A stretch of 5,897 nt of DNA, taken from NCBI GenBank assembly GCA_959604115.1, contig CAUHBW010000255.1:1-5897 (forward strand). The letters run 5' to 3'. This stretch comes from an uncultured Bilophila sp. GTDB lineage: Bacteria; Desulfobacterota; Desulfovibrionia; Desulfovibrionales; Desulfovibrionaceae. The position numbers and the translations under genes are program-made. This document shows, in pieces, positions 1-5,330 of this stretch (position 1 is its first letter; every line of letters begins with the position of its first letter). Below the pieces are notes generated by a model. That model saw nothing but the letters and a program-made list of their open reading frames with translations. It ran no database searches and was not told the origin of the DNA.

Positions 1-744
1 GAAAGCTTCGAACTGGCATTGGACACGGCGCACGCGGTCGCCGAAGCCAGCCGCGAAGCGGGGCTGTTCGCCGTCTTCAAAAGTTCATGGGACAAGGCCA
101 ACAGGACCTCGGGAAAGGGCTTTCGCGGCCCCGGTCTGGCGAAAGGCATGGAATGGCTCGCCCGCATCAAGGAAGAAACGGGGTTGCCCGTCGTAACCGA
201 CATCCACCTGCCGGAACAGGCGGCCCCGGTCGGCGAGGTCGCGGACATTCTGCAAATCCCCGCGTTCCTGTGCCGCCAGACGGATCTGCTCGCGGCGGCC
301 GCCCGGACCGGCCGGGTGGTCAACGTCAAGAAGGGCCAGTTCGTCGCTCCGTGGGATATGGGTCCGGTGCGGGACAAGCTCTTCGGCGCGGGGAACGAAC
401 GCGTGCTTCTGACCGAACGGGGGGCCTCCTTCGGGTACAACAACCTCGTGGTCGACTTCCGCTCCATTCCGATCATGCAAGGCTTCGGCGTTCCGGTCGT
501 CTTCGACGCAACCCATTCCGTCCAGCTCCCCGGCGGACAAGGCACCTGCTCCGGCGGGGATCGCCATCACGTCCCCACGCTGGCCCGCGCCGCAGCCGCA
601 GCCGGGGCGGACGGCATCTTCATGGAATGTCATCCCGATCCGGACAAGGCGCTTTGCGACGGCCCGAACAGTTGGCCGGTCGCCAAACTCCCCGCGCTCC
701 TCAAGCAACTTTCAGCCCTCTGGAGTGTTCCCAATGAGCTGTAA
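1..744 (+). CDS. kdsA: 3-deoxy-D-manno-octulosonate 8-phosphate synthase, 5'-truncated by window edge
   Basis: This enzyme condenses phosphoenolpyruvate with arabinose 5-phosphate to give Kdo-8-phosphate, the committed step to the Kdo sugar of the LPS core, in the cytoplasm. The reading frame is open from base 1 and 247 residues are visible. The family is about 270-285 residues long, so roughly 25-35 N-terminal residues lie outside. Visible family motifs are KSSWDKANR (window residues 27-35), TDIH, the NVKKGQF strand, RGASFGYNNLVVD, DATHSVQLPGG and the HPDPDKALCDGP end. The probable metal or active-site residues are H172, E209 and D220 (window numbering). The DATHSVQLPGG stretch resembles the metal-dependent Aquifex-type enzyme more than the E. 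coli type. The Cys/Asn residue that decides the class falls just upstream of base 1, so the class is an inference. The 3' end overlaps kdsC by 11 bases. Confidence 0.96.
   Translation, partial: ESFELALDTAHAVAEASREAGLFAVFKSSWDKANRTSGKGFRGPGLAKGMEWLARIKEETGLPVVTDIHLPEQAAPVGEVADILQIPAFLCRQTDLLAAAARTGRVVNVKKGQFVAPWDMGPVRDKLFGAGNERVLLTERGASFGYNNLVVDFRSIPIMQGFGVPVVFDATHSVQLPGGQGTCSGGDRHHVPTLARAAAAAGADGIFMECHPDPDKALCDGPNSWPVAKLPALLKQLSALWSVPNEL
722..725 (+). promoter_or_regulatory. Shine-Dalgarno of kdsC (decides its start)
   Basis: GGAG ends 8 bases before ATG 734. It overlaps the alternative GTG at 725, which has no well-placed ribosome site of its own. This favours the ATG. The site lies inside the last codons of kdsA, so kdsC translation is probably coupled to kdsA. 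Confidence 0.65.
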
Positions 745-1327
745 CCTCCTCTCTTCCGACGGGACCGCAACCCCCGGGAACGTTTCAGCCCCCCGCCGCG
801 AGTCCGTGGAAAGCCTCGCCAAAAAAATCAAGCTGCTCGTCCTTGATGTGGACGGGGTGATGACGGACGGAGGGTTGTATTACGATGCGAACGGGCTGGT
901 CATGAAACGTTTTGATGTCCACGACGGCATCGGCGTCCGGCTGGCCAAGGCGGCGGGCATTGAGGTGGCGGTCCTGTCCGGCATGGACGTTCCCTGCGTC
1001 GTCAGAAGGCTGGAAGTCCTCGGCGTCACGGAGTATCATGGCGGAGCGGACAACAAATGCACTATTCTGGACGCGATGCGGCGGCGTCTTTCCCTCGAGT
1101 GGAACGAAATCGCCTATCTCGGGGACGACTGGGTCGACTTGGCCCCCCTGTCGCGCGTCGGATTGCCCGCCGCGGTGGCAAACGCCGTGCCGGAAGTCAA
1201 GAAGCTGGCACGGTTCGTGACCCGGAAACAAGGCGGGCACGGGGCCGTTCGGGAATTTGTCGATCTTCTTCTGACCTGTCAGGGAAAGCGGGATGCCCTG
1301 CTCGAACACTGGATGCGTCTGGAATGA
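734..1327 (+). CDS. kdsC: 3-deoxy-D-manno-octulosonate 8-phosphate phosphatase (HAD family)
   Basis: This phosphatase hydrolyses Kdo-8-phosphate to Kdo, the step right after the kdsA product. The 197-residue protein has the C0-type HAD layout: nucleophile motif DVDGVMTDG with D38 and D40, motif II as SGM at 82-84, motif III lysine K108 in GADNK, and the acidic motif GDDWVD with D131 and D132. The late TRKQGGHGAVRE segment is typical of KdsC, which works as a tetramer. Two things differ from E. coli KdsC. There is an N-terminal extension of about 30 polar residues before the first core strand, and motif II has Met where most members have Arg after Ser/Thr-Gly. The ATG at 734 is preferred over GTG 725 because of the GGAG eight bases upstream. 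The stop codon overlaps the lptC start as ATGA. Confidence 0.93.
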   Translation: MSCNLLSSDGTATPGNVSAPRRESVESLAKKIKLLVLDVDGVMTDGGLYYDANGLVMKRFDVHDGIGVRLAKAAGIEVAVLSGMDVPCVVRRLEVLGVTEYHGGADNKCTILDAMRRRLSLEWNEIAYLGDDWVDLAPLSRVGLPAAVANAVPEVKKLARFVTRKQGGHGAVREFVDLLLTCQGKRDALLEHWMRLE

Positions 1328-2034
1328 AGCGTTCCCGAATGCTGTCACTCATTGTCCTCGCGGCGCTGGTGGCTGCGGGCGGCTGGTATGTCGTGGAACG
1401 GCGAGGCGAGACGACCCTGCTGGGCCGGGTTCTCGACATGGCGAACAAGGGCGGCCTCACCTCCATCGACGGTTCCAAACTCCAGGGAAACGCCACGCAA
1501 CAAAACCCGCTTGAGGAAGTCGCCGGACTTGCCATCAAGGGGATCAACCTGTTTCAGGGCAACAAGGGACTGGAGCTGTGGCGTCTCAATGCCAGTTGGG
1601 CGCACATGTCCCAGAACGGCGAAACCATCGATGTGGACAAGCCCGTCGTCCGTTATGCGCTGGGAGAAGGTTCCGCCGGCAATCCCGATGACGACGTGCT
1701 CGACGTCAAGGCGGAACAGGGCCGGATCACCGACAACCAGCGTTTCCTGACGCTGTGGGACGATGTGGTCATCAGCCGTTTCGACGATACGATCACCGCT
1801 CCGCGCATGAATTACGACGCCAACAAGCGGTTGATGACCTTCCCGGAAGGCGCCGCTCTGGAAAGCCCGACCGCCTCCGGAACGGCCAAACTGTTCACGT
1901 GGGATCTGGCGAACAACGAAATGCACGGTTCCGAAGGCGTGCTCGTCATCCTCAAGCCTCGCCCGGAGACGCCCCCGAAGGATGCTCCGGCGCAGGAAGC
2001 GGCGAAACCGCGCCCCACTCCGGCGCAAGAGTGA
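1324..2034 (+). CDS. lptC: LPS export system protein LptC
   Basis: LptC is anchored in the inner membrane and passes LPS from the LptB2FG transporter to LptA in the periplasm. The 236-residue protein begins with a short basic segment, then one hydrophobic helix at about residues 6-24 (no cleavage site expected). A periplasmic beta-rich LptC/YrbK domain follows, about residues 60-215, with the family's strand pattern around ELWRLNASWA, DVKAEQGRI and ITAPRMNYD. It is longer than E. coli LptC (191 residues), with about 25 extra Pro/Ala/Lys-rich residues at the C-terminus. The ATG is fixed by the 4-base ATGA overlap with kdsC. The upstream Shine-Dalgarno is weak (GGA at 1311-1313), so translational coupling is likely. 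An in-frame ATG at 1339 would cut the positive N-terminus and is less likely. Assignment rests on position plus fold pattern, because this family is poorly conserved. Confidence 0.88.
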   Translation: MKRSRMLSLIVLAALVAAGGWYVVERRGETTLLGRVLDMANKGGLTSIDGSKLQGNATQQNPLEEVAGLAIKGINLFQGNKGLELWRLNASWAHMSQNGETIDVDKPVVRYALGEGSAGNPDDDVLDVKAEQGRITDNQRFLTLWDDVVISRFDDTITAPRMNYDANKRLMTFPEGAALESPTASGTAKLFTWDLANNEMHGSEGVLVILKPRPETPPKDAPAQEAAKPRPTPAQE

Positions 2035-2055
2035 GCCTTGCGCGTTTTCAACGGT

Positions 2056-2068
2056 AAAGAGACTCTTT
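2056..2068. repeat. Short perfect inverted repeat upstream of lptA
   Basis: AAAGAG-A-CTCTTT reads as a 13-base palindrome with one central base. It lies in the 51-base gap between lptC and lptA, the only sizeable gap in the operon, and ends five bases before the lptA Shine-Dalgarno. As RNA it could form only a weak 5-bp stem with a 3-base loop. As DNA it could be a protein site. I see no convincing sigma-70 promoter in this gap. Confidence 0.4.
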
Positions 2069-2073
2069 CGAGT

Positions 2074-2077
2074 AGGA
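2074..2077 (+). promoter_or_regulatory. Shine-Dalgarno of lptA (decides its start)
   Basis: AGGA is eight bases before ATG 2086. The longer frame that would begin at TTG 2038 has no such site and would place 16 polar residues in front of the signal peptide, so the start at 2086 is preferred. Confidence 0.65.
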
Positions 2078-2085
2078 TAGAACAT

Positions 2086-2667
2086 ATGAAAAAATGTCTT
2101 CTGGGCACGGTCGTCCTGAGCATGGGCCTTCTCTGCGCCGCACCGCTCCGGGCGGCGCCGGTGACGCCACCGAAACCGGCCCAAAACGTCGAAACCCGCA
2201 TCACGTCCGATCAACTGACCTATCTCGCCGAAAAACAACGTGTCGTGTTCGACAAGAACGTACATGTTACGCGCCCCGACTTCGAAATCTGGGCGGATCG
2301 GATCACCGTCTACCTTAAGCCTCCCAAGGACAACGGCCAGAAGCAGGGCGGCGAAAAGGGCGGAATGCCCGCGGGCATGGCCGCCGGGGATGTGGACCGC
2401 ATCGTCGCCGAGCGCAACGTCCGGATGAAAAGCGAAAACAGAAGCGGTACGTGCGCCAAGGCGACCTACACGATGGACAACGGCGTCTTGCTGATGGAAG
2501 GCGACCCGCGCCTGACCGACGGCGAGAATACCGTCACCGGCGAGACGATCCGGTACTTCACCGAAGAAAACCGCAGCGAAGTCATGGGCGGCTCCAAAAA
2601 ACGGGTTGAAGCGGTCTTTTCCGGTTCCAAGGGGTCCAGCCCGATCCGGCCCGGAGGCAATCGCTGA
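2086..2667 (+). CDS. lptA: Periplasmic LPS-bridge protein LptA (OstA-like)
   Basis: LptA polymerises through its beta-jellyroll domain to form the periplasmic bridge along which LPS moves from LptC to LptD. The 193-residue precursor starts with a clear signal peptide (MKKCLLGTVV, hydrophobic core, probable cleavage after LRA near residue 24). The OstA domain follows: TRITSDQLTYLAEKQRVVF, a strand with NVHVTRPDFEIWADRITVYL, then DRIVAERNVRMKSENRSG and GENTVTGETIRYF. A Gly/Lys/Met-rich insertion at about residues 79-101 separates two strands and is absent from E. coli LptA. C4 is not in a lipobox, because the preceding residues do not fit, so a soluble periplasmic protein is expected. Its stop codon overlaps the lptB start by one base (TGATG). 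Confidence 0.91.
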   Translation: MKKCLLGTVVLSMGLLCAAPLRAAPVTPPKPAQNVETRITSDQLTYLAEKQRVVFDKNVHVTRPDFEIWADRITVYLKPPKDNGQKQGGEKGGMPAGMAAGDVDRIVAERNVRMKSENRSGTCAKATYTMDNGVLLMEGDPRLTDGENTVTGETIRYFTEENRSEVMGGSKKRVEAVFSGSKGSSPIRPGGNR

Positions 2668-3389
2668 TGGCCAAACTGTCGGGCGTCGATCTGCGCAAAT
2701 GGTACGGACAGCGCGAAGTCGTGCGCGGCGTTTCCCCCGAAGTGAATCAGGGAGAAATCGTCGGCCTCCTCGGCCCCAACGGCGCTGGGAAAACGACTTC
2801 GTTCTACATGCTGACCGGAATCATCAAGCCCTCTTCCGGTCGTGTTCTTCTTGAAGATCGGGATATCGGCACTTGGCCGCTTCACGAGCGCGCGCGGGTG
2901 GGCATCTCATATCTGCCGCAGGAAAGTTCCGTTTTCCGGAAGCTCACGGTCCGCCAAAATCTCCAGATCATTCTGGAGCACACGGGACTTTCCCGCAAGG
3001 CGCAAAAGGAACGTGCCGATGTTCTGCTTGAGGATTTCGGACTTACCCGTCTGGAAAAATCCCACGCGCTGCACCTGTCCGGCGGGGAACGCCGCCGTCT
3101 GGAAATCGCCCGCGCGCTCATCCGCGAACCCAAGTTCGTCTTGCTGGACGAACCGTTCGCCGGCATCGATCCGCTCGCCGTGGGCGACATTCAGGGATTA
3201 GTGCGGGCGCTGCGCGACCGGGGTATCGGCGTGCTGATATCGGACCATAACGTTCGGGAAACGCTCACGATTTGTGATCGCGCCTACTTGATGGTCCAAG
3301 GTCAGGTCGTCCTTTCGGGAACGCCGGACACCATCGTCAACAGCGAACAGGCCCGCAGCGTCTATCTCGGCGAGGGCTTTTCCCTCTAG
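2667..3389 (+). CDS. lptB: LPS export ABC transporter ATP-binding protein LptB
   Basis: LptB is the cytoplasmic ATPase of the LptB2FGC complex and powers extraction of LPS from the inner membrane. The 240-residue protein has every ABC motif in place: Walker A GPNGAGKTT (36-44), Q-loop Q85 in YLPQESSVF, signature LSGGE (137-141), Walker B VLLDEP with catalytic E162, D-loop GIDP and switch H194 in SDHNVRET. F90 and R91, in the groove that contacts the LptF/LptG coupling helices in E. coli, are kept, as is the VYLGEGF C-terminal end. P24 in GVSPEV is unusual, since relatives commonly have Leu at this turn. A GGAGG nine bases before ATG supports the start. The transmembrane partners LptF and LptG are not in this window. 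This is the last gene before a strong terminator. Confidence 0.98.
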   Translation: MAKLSGVDLRKWYGQREVVRGVSPEVNQGEIVGLLGPNGAGKTTSFYMLTGIIKPSSGRVLLEDRDIGTWPLHERARVGISYLPQESSVFRKLTVRQNLQIILEHTGLSRKAQKERADVLLEDFGLTRLEKSHALHLSGGERRRLEIARALIREPKFVLLDEPFAGIDPLAVGDIQGLVRALRDRGIGVLISDHNVRETLTICDRAYLMVQGQVVLSGTPDTIVNSEQARSVYLGEGFSL

Positions 3390-3395
3390 GTCGGG

Positions 3396-3408
3396 GACAC
3401 CGGGTGTC
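3396..3408 (+). other. Short hairpin just after lptB stop
   Basis: GACAC-CGG-GTGTC gives a perfect 5-bp stem with a 3-base loop, seven bases after the lptB stop codon. No T-run follows, so it is not a terminator by itself. It could cap the 3' end of the operon mRNA or be chance. Confidence 0.3.
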
Positions 3409-3417
3409 TTCGTCTTG

Positions 3418-3452
3418 AAAGGCCGTGCGACTACGCCGGCCTTTTCTTTTTT
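3418..3452 (+). terminator. Rho-independent terminator of the kdsA-lptB operon
   Basis: AAAGGCCG (3418-3425) pairs perfectly with CGGCCTTT (3437-3444). The loop can pair further as GCG-ACTA-CGC with one bulged T at 3426. A T-rich run, TTTTCTTTTTT, closes it at 3442-3452. It starts 29 bases after the lptB stop, separates the LPS operon from rpoN, and is mainly active in the + direction. Confidence 0.93.
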
Positions 3453-3460
3453 CATCGGAC

Positions 3461-3491
3461 GGAAAACAGGCGTTTTTCCCTTTGTTTTTTT
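3461..3491 (+). terminator. Second, weaker terminator-like hairpin
   Basis: GGAAAA (3461-3466) pairs with TTTTCC (3474-3479) around a 7-base loop, followed by C and TTTGTTTTTTT at 3481-3491. The stem has only two G-C pairs, so it is weak, but the T-run is long. Placed nine bases after the first terminator, it looks like a tandem back-up that insulates rpoN from lpt read-through. Confidence 0.5.
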
Positions 3492-3512
3492 CATAAAACC
3501 CTTGCAGCGCAA

Positions 3513-3543
3513 AAGAACAGCGAAAAAAAACGCTCCTGTTCTT
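3513..3543. repeat. Inverted repeat around an A8 tract, touching the rpoN -35
   Basis: AAGAACAG (3513-3520) and CTGTTCTT (3536-3543) are a perfect 8-base inverted repeat. Inside it, CG at 3521-3522 and CG at 3531-3532 can pair as well, flanking eight A's (3523-3530). The right arm shares two bases with the -35 hexamer of the rpoN promoter, and the A-tract sits at about -54 to -47, the position of an UP element. There is no T-run after it on either strand that would make it a terminator. An operator or bent UP-type element is the likely role. Confidence 0.5.
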
Positions 3544-3570
3544 GCAACATTTGCGTGCATATGGCATAAT
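3542..3570 (+). promoter_or_regulatory. Sigma-70 promoter of rpoN
   Basis: The -35 is TTGCAA (3542-3547, 4 of 6 matches) and the -10 is CATAAT (3565-3570, 5 of 6 matches), with the ideal 17-base spacer. The expected transcript start is about base 3577. It lies downstream of the lpt terminators and gives a leader of about 126 bases before the rpoN start. Confidence 0.75.
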
Positions 3571-3577
3571 CCCTGCA
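3562..3577 (+). promoter_or_regulatory. Sigma-54-type -24/-12 element overlapping the rpoN -10
   Basis: TGGCATAATCCCTGCA fits the known consensus TGGCACG-N4-TTGCA. The TGGCA block is complete, the GG and GC pairs (3563-3564 and 3575-3576) are exactly ten bases apart, and TGCA ends the element. Differences are TA for CG after TGGCA and C for the first T of TTGCA. It covers the whole sigma-70 -10 hexamer. It could be an autorepression site for the sigma-54 holoenzyme or a second promoter with a start near 3588. Chance resemblance is possible. Confidence 0.4.
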
Positions 3578-3584
3578 TGCAACA

Positions 3585-3617
3585 AGAAAGGTATCCTTTT
3601 GGCGAGGAAACCTTTCT
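3585..3617 (+). other. Hairpin in the rpoN 5' leader
   Basis: AGAAAGGT (3585-3592) pairs perfectly with ACCTTTCT (3610-3617). After one A-A mismatch, TCCT (3594-3597) pairs with AGGA (3605-3608), leaving the loop TTTGGCG. That is 12 base pairs with one mismatch, beginning about eight bases after the predicted transcript start. No T-run follows, so it is not an attenuator terminator. It may protect the 5' end or be a regulatory fold. Confidence 0.5.
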
Positions 3618-3691
3618 CCTGACAGGGTACCGCCTCCGGCGTTCTCCGTACAAACATGCCGGGACGGATTTGAGCCGACTCTTACGACCAC

Positions 3692-3696
3692 GGGAT
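3692..3696 (+). promoter_or_regulatory. Shine-Dalgarno of rpoN (moderate)
   Basis: GGGAT lies seven bases (3696-3702 counted from GGGA) before ATG 3703. It is the only ribosome-like site close to the conserved protein start and supports 3703 over in-frame upstream ATG codons. Confidence 0.5.
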
Positions 3697-3702
3697 ATTT
3701 GC

Positions 3703-5193
3703 ATGGCACTGGAACTCAGACAGCAACTCAAGCTTTCGCAACAGCTGGTGATGACCCCACAATTACAGCAGGCCATCCGTTTGCTGCAACTATCCCGTCT
3801 GGAATTGGTGGAAACGGTCCAGCGCGAACTGCTGGAAAATCCCTTTCTTGAAGAGATGCAGGACGAGCCGAACAGTGAGCCCCCTGCGGAAGTCCGCCCG
3901 GAAACCCCACAGGACGATGCGACCTACGACAGGGAGGTGGCCCGTTCCGAAGACTGGGAGGACTATCTTGGAGAATTCGCCAGCACGCCGCAGCAAATGC
4001 AGCCCAGAGACTACGAACTCCCCGAGGAAATGAGTTCGCTGGAAGCGCGCTACGCCTCCAGTCCCACGCTCGAAAGTCATCTCATGTGGCAGCTTCGCCT
4101 CTCCTCGCTCTCTGACGAACAGAAAGAACTCGGTGAAATCATCATCGGCAACCTCTCCTCCTCGGGATACCTTCAAGCATCCCTTGAAGAAATGGCGGAG
4201 ATGGCCCGCGCCGATATGCACCCCGAAACGCCGTCCGGAGAAGAGAATGCCTCCGCAACCGGTCCCGTCCGGCCCTGTCCCGAAGACGTGGAAACGGTCC
4301 TGAAGGCGATCCAGCTCTTCGATCCCGTCGGCGTCGCCGCCCGTACGCCGCAGGAATGCCTTCTCATTCAAATAAAAGCCCTTGGGTATGACCGGGATCA
4401 GGTTCTCGTCGATCTGGTGCGCGATCATCTGGAAGATCTCGAAGCCCACCGCTACAAGCCGCTGCTCCGCAAATTCAAGCTGGATATGGACGAGCTCAAG
4501 GAATACCTCGACATCATCCAGTCACTCGATCCCATGCCGGGAGCCAGTTTCGGCGAGGGCGTGTCCACCTTCGTCAGTCCTGACGTCTTCGTCTACAAGG
4601 TAGACGGCGAATTCCTTATTGTCCTCAACGACGACGGTCTGCCGAATCTCCACCTGAACCCCGCGTACGAAAACGCCTCGGAAGGTGCTTCCAACAAGGA
4701 AAAAGAATATTTCAACGAAAAGATCCGATCCGCGGCATGGCTCATCAAGAGCCTGCATCAGCGTCAGCGGACCTTGTACAAGGTTGTGGAAAGCATCGTG
4801 AAACATCAGCGGGGCTTTTTCGAGGAAGGCATCAGCAAATTCAAGCCGCTTATCCTGAAGGACATCGCCGACGACATCAGCATGCACGAATCCACGGTCA
4901 GCCGCATTACCACAAACAAATACGTGGCGACGCCTTTCGGGGTCTACGAGCTCAAATTCTTCTTCAACAGCGCACTGGAGCTCGACGACGGCAGCCAGGT
5001 CGGTTCGGAAAGCGTCAAGGCCCTCATCAAGAAATGCATCAGCGAAGAAGATCCCAAAAACCCGCTTTCCGACGAACGCATCGGTGAAATTCTCAAGGAA
5101 CATCTCAAGGTGAACATCGCCCGCAGGACTGTGGCCAAATACCGAATGGCTATGGACATTCCTTCCTCGTCCCGCAGAAAGGCCCATTTTTAG
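3703..5193 (+). CDS. rpoN: RNA polymerase sigma-54 factor
   Basis: RpoN directs RNA polymerase to -24/-12 promoters that need ATP-driven enhancer-binding activators. The 496-residue protein has all parts of the family. Region I, about residues 1-50, is Gln/Leu-rich (LKLSQQLVMTPQLQQAIRLL) and contacts activators. An acidic, Pro-rich region II follows to about residue 115, then the core-binding domain. A helix-turn-helix lies near 387-407 (ADDISMHESTVSR), and the RpoN box ARRTVAKYR is at 473-481. A Pro/Glu/Ala-rich stretch at about 169-190 looks like an extra linker within the core-binding domain. The frame stays open far upstream through the terminators, but the family's conserved start is MALELRQQLK at 3703, with GGGAT upstream. 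It follows the lpt terminators and has its own promoter. hpf lies 137 bases downstream, as in many proteobacteria. Confidence 0.98.
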   Translation: MALELRQQLKLSQQLVMTPQLQQAIRLLQLSRLELVETVQRELLENPFLEEMQDEPNSEPPAEVRPETPQDDATYDREVARSEDWEDYLGEFASTPQQMQPRDYELPEEMSSLEARYASSPTLESHLMWQLRLSSLSDEQKELGEIIIGNLSSSGYLQASLEEMAEMARADMHPETPSGEENASATGPVRPCPEDVETVLKAIQLFDPVGVAARTPQECLLIQIKALGYDRDQVLVDLVRDHLEDLEAHRYKPLLRKFKLDMDELKEYLDIIQSLDPMPGASFGEGVSTFVSPDVFVYKVDGEFLIVLNDDGLPNLHLNPAYENASEGASNKEKEYFNEKIRSAAWLIKSLHQRQRTLYKVVESIVKHQRGFFEEGISKFKPLILKDIADDISMHESTVSRITTNKYVATPFGVYELKFFFNSALELDDGSQVGSESVKALIKKCISEEDPKNPLSDERIGEILKEHLKVNIARRTVAKYRMAMDIPSSSRRKAHF

Positions 5194-5216
5194 CCCGCAA
5201 AACGGCGTGAGAGCCC

Positions 5217-5246
5217 TTGACAGAACCCTCGAAAGGTTGTTGTAAA
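5217..5246 (+). promoter_or_regulatory. Sigma-70 promoter of hpf
   Basis: The -35 is a perfect TTGACA (5217-5222). The -10 is TGTAAA (5241-5246, 4 of 6 matches) after 18 bases, with an extended -10 TG at 5238-5239. The expected start is near 5253, leaving a leader of about 78 bases. This lets hpf respond to growth state independently of rpoN. Confidence 0.65.
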
Positions 5247-5269
5247 GAAGTCATGCCTGACAAAGCAAA

Positions 5270-5283
5270 GTCCGTGTGCGGAC
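5270..5283 (+). other. Small hairpin in the hpf leader
   Basis: GTCCG-TGTG-CGGAC forms a perfect 5-bp GC-rich stem with a 4-base loop. A competing stem, ACGC-CTCG-GCGT at 5282-5293, shares two bases with it, so the two cannot form together. Neither covers the Shine-Dalgarno at 5318. Confidence 0.3.
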
Positions 5284-5317
5284 GCCTCGGCGTTTGCGTG
5301 CGGGCCGGTTATCAGCC

Positions 5318-5325
5318 AAAGGAGG
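5318..5325 (+). promoter_or_regulatory. Strong Shine-Dalgarno of hpf
   Basis: AAAGGAGG ends five bases before ATG 5331. It is the strongest ribosome site in the window and fixes the hpf start against in-frame upstream ATG codons at 5253 and beyond. Confidence 0.85.
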
Positions 5326-5330
5326 CTTGC

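Noticed and set aside
87..737. 216-residue Arg-rich + frame inside kdsA
   Set aside because: The Arg/Gly/Pro-rich composition is typical of an out-of-frame reading of GC-rich DNA.
1057..1323. 89-residue N-terminal extension of lptC
   Set aside because: It lies entirely within kdsC in another frame. The ATGA overlap at 1324 with a membrane anchor right after is the proper start.
2038..2078. Sigma-70 promoter before lptA (TTGCGC or TTTTCA with TAGGAT)
   Set aside because: The spacing of these hexamers is 22 bases or more, too long for a working promoter.
1345..2265. 306-residue open frame on the minus strand
   Set aside because: It is antisense to lptC and lptA, has no recognisable domain, and its length follows from GC-rich codons on the other strand.
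3415..3702. N-terminal extension of rpoN reaching back to 3415
   Set aside because: It would run through two terminator hairpins and the promoter, and the family's conserved start is at 3703.
4522..5187. 221-residue open frame on the minus strand opposite rpoN
   Set aside because: It mirrors the conserved C-terminal rpoN sequence and has no ribosome site or family features.
5194..5216. Possible terminator just after rpoN
   Set aside because: I could not find a stem followed by a T-run here. The short complementary bits do not form a stable hairpin.
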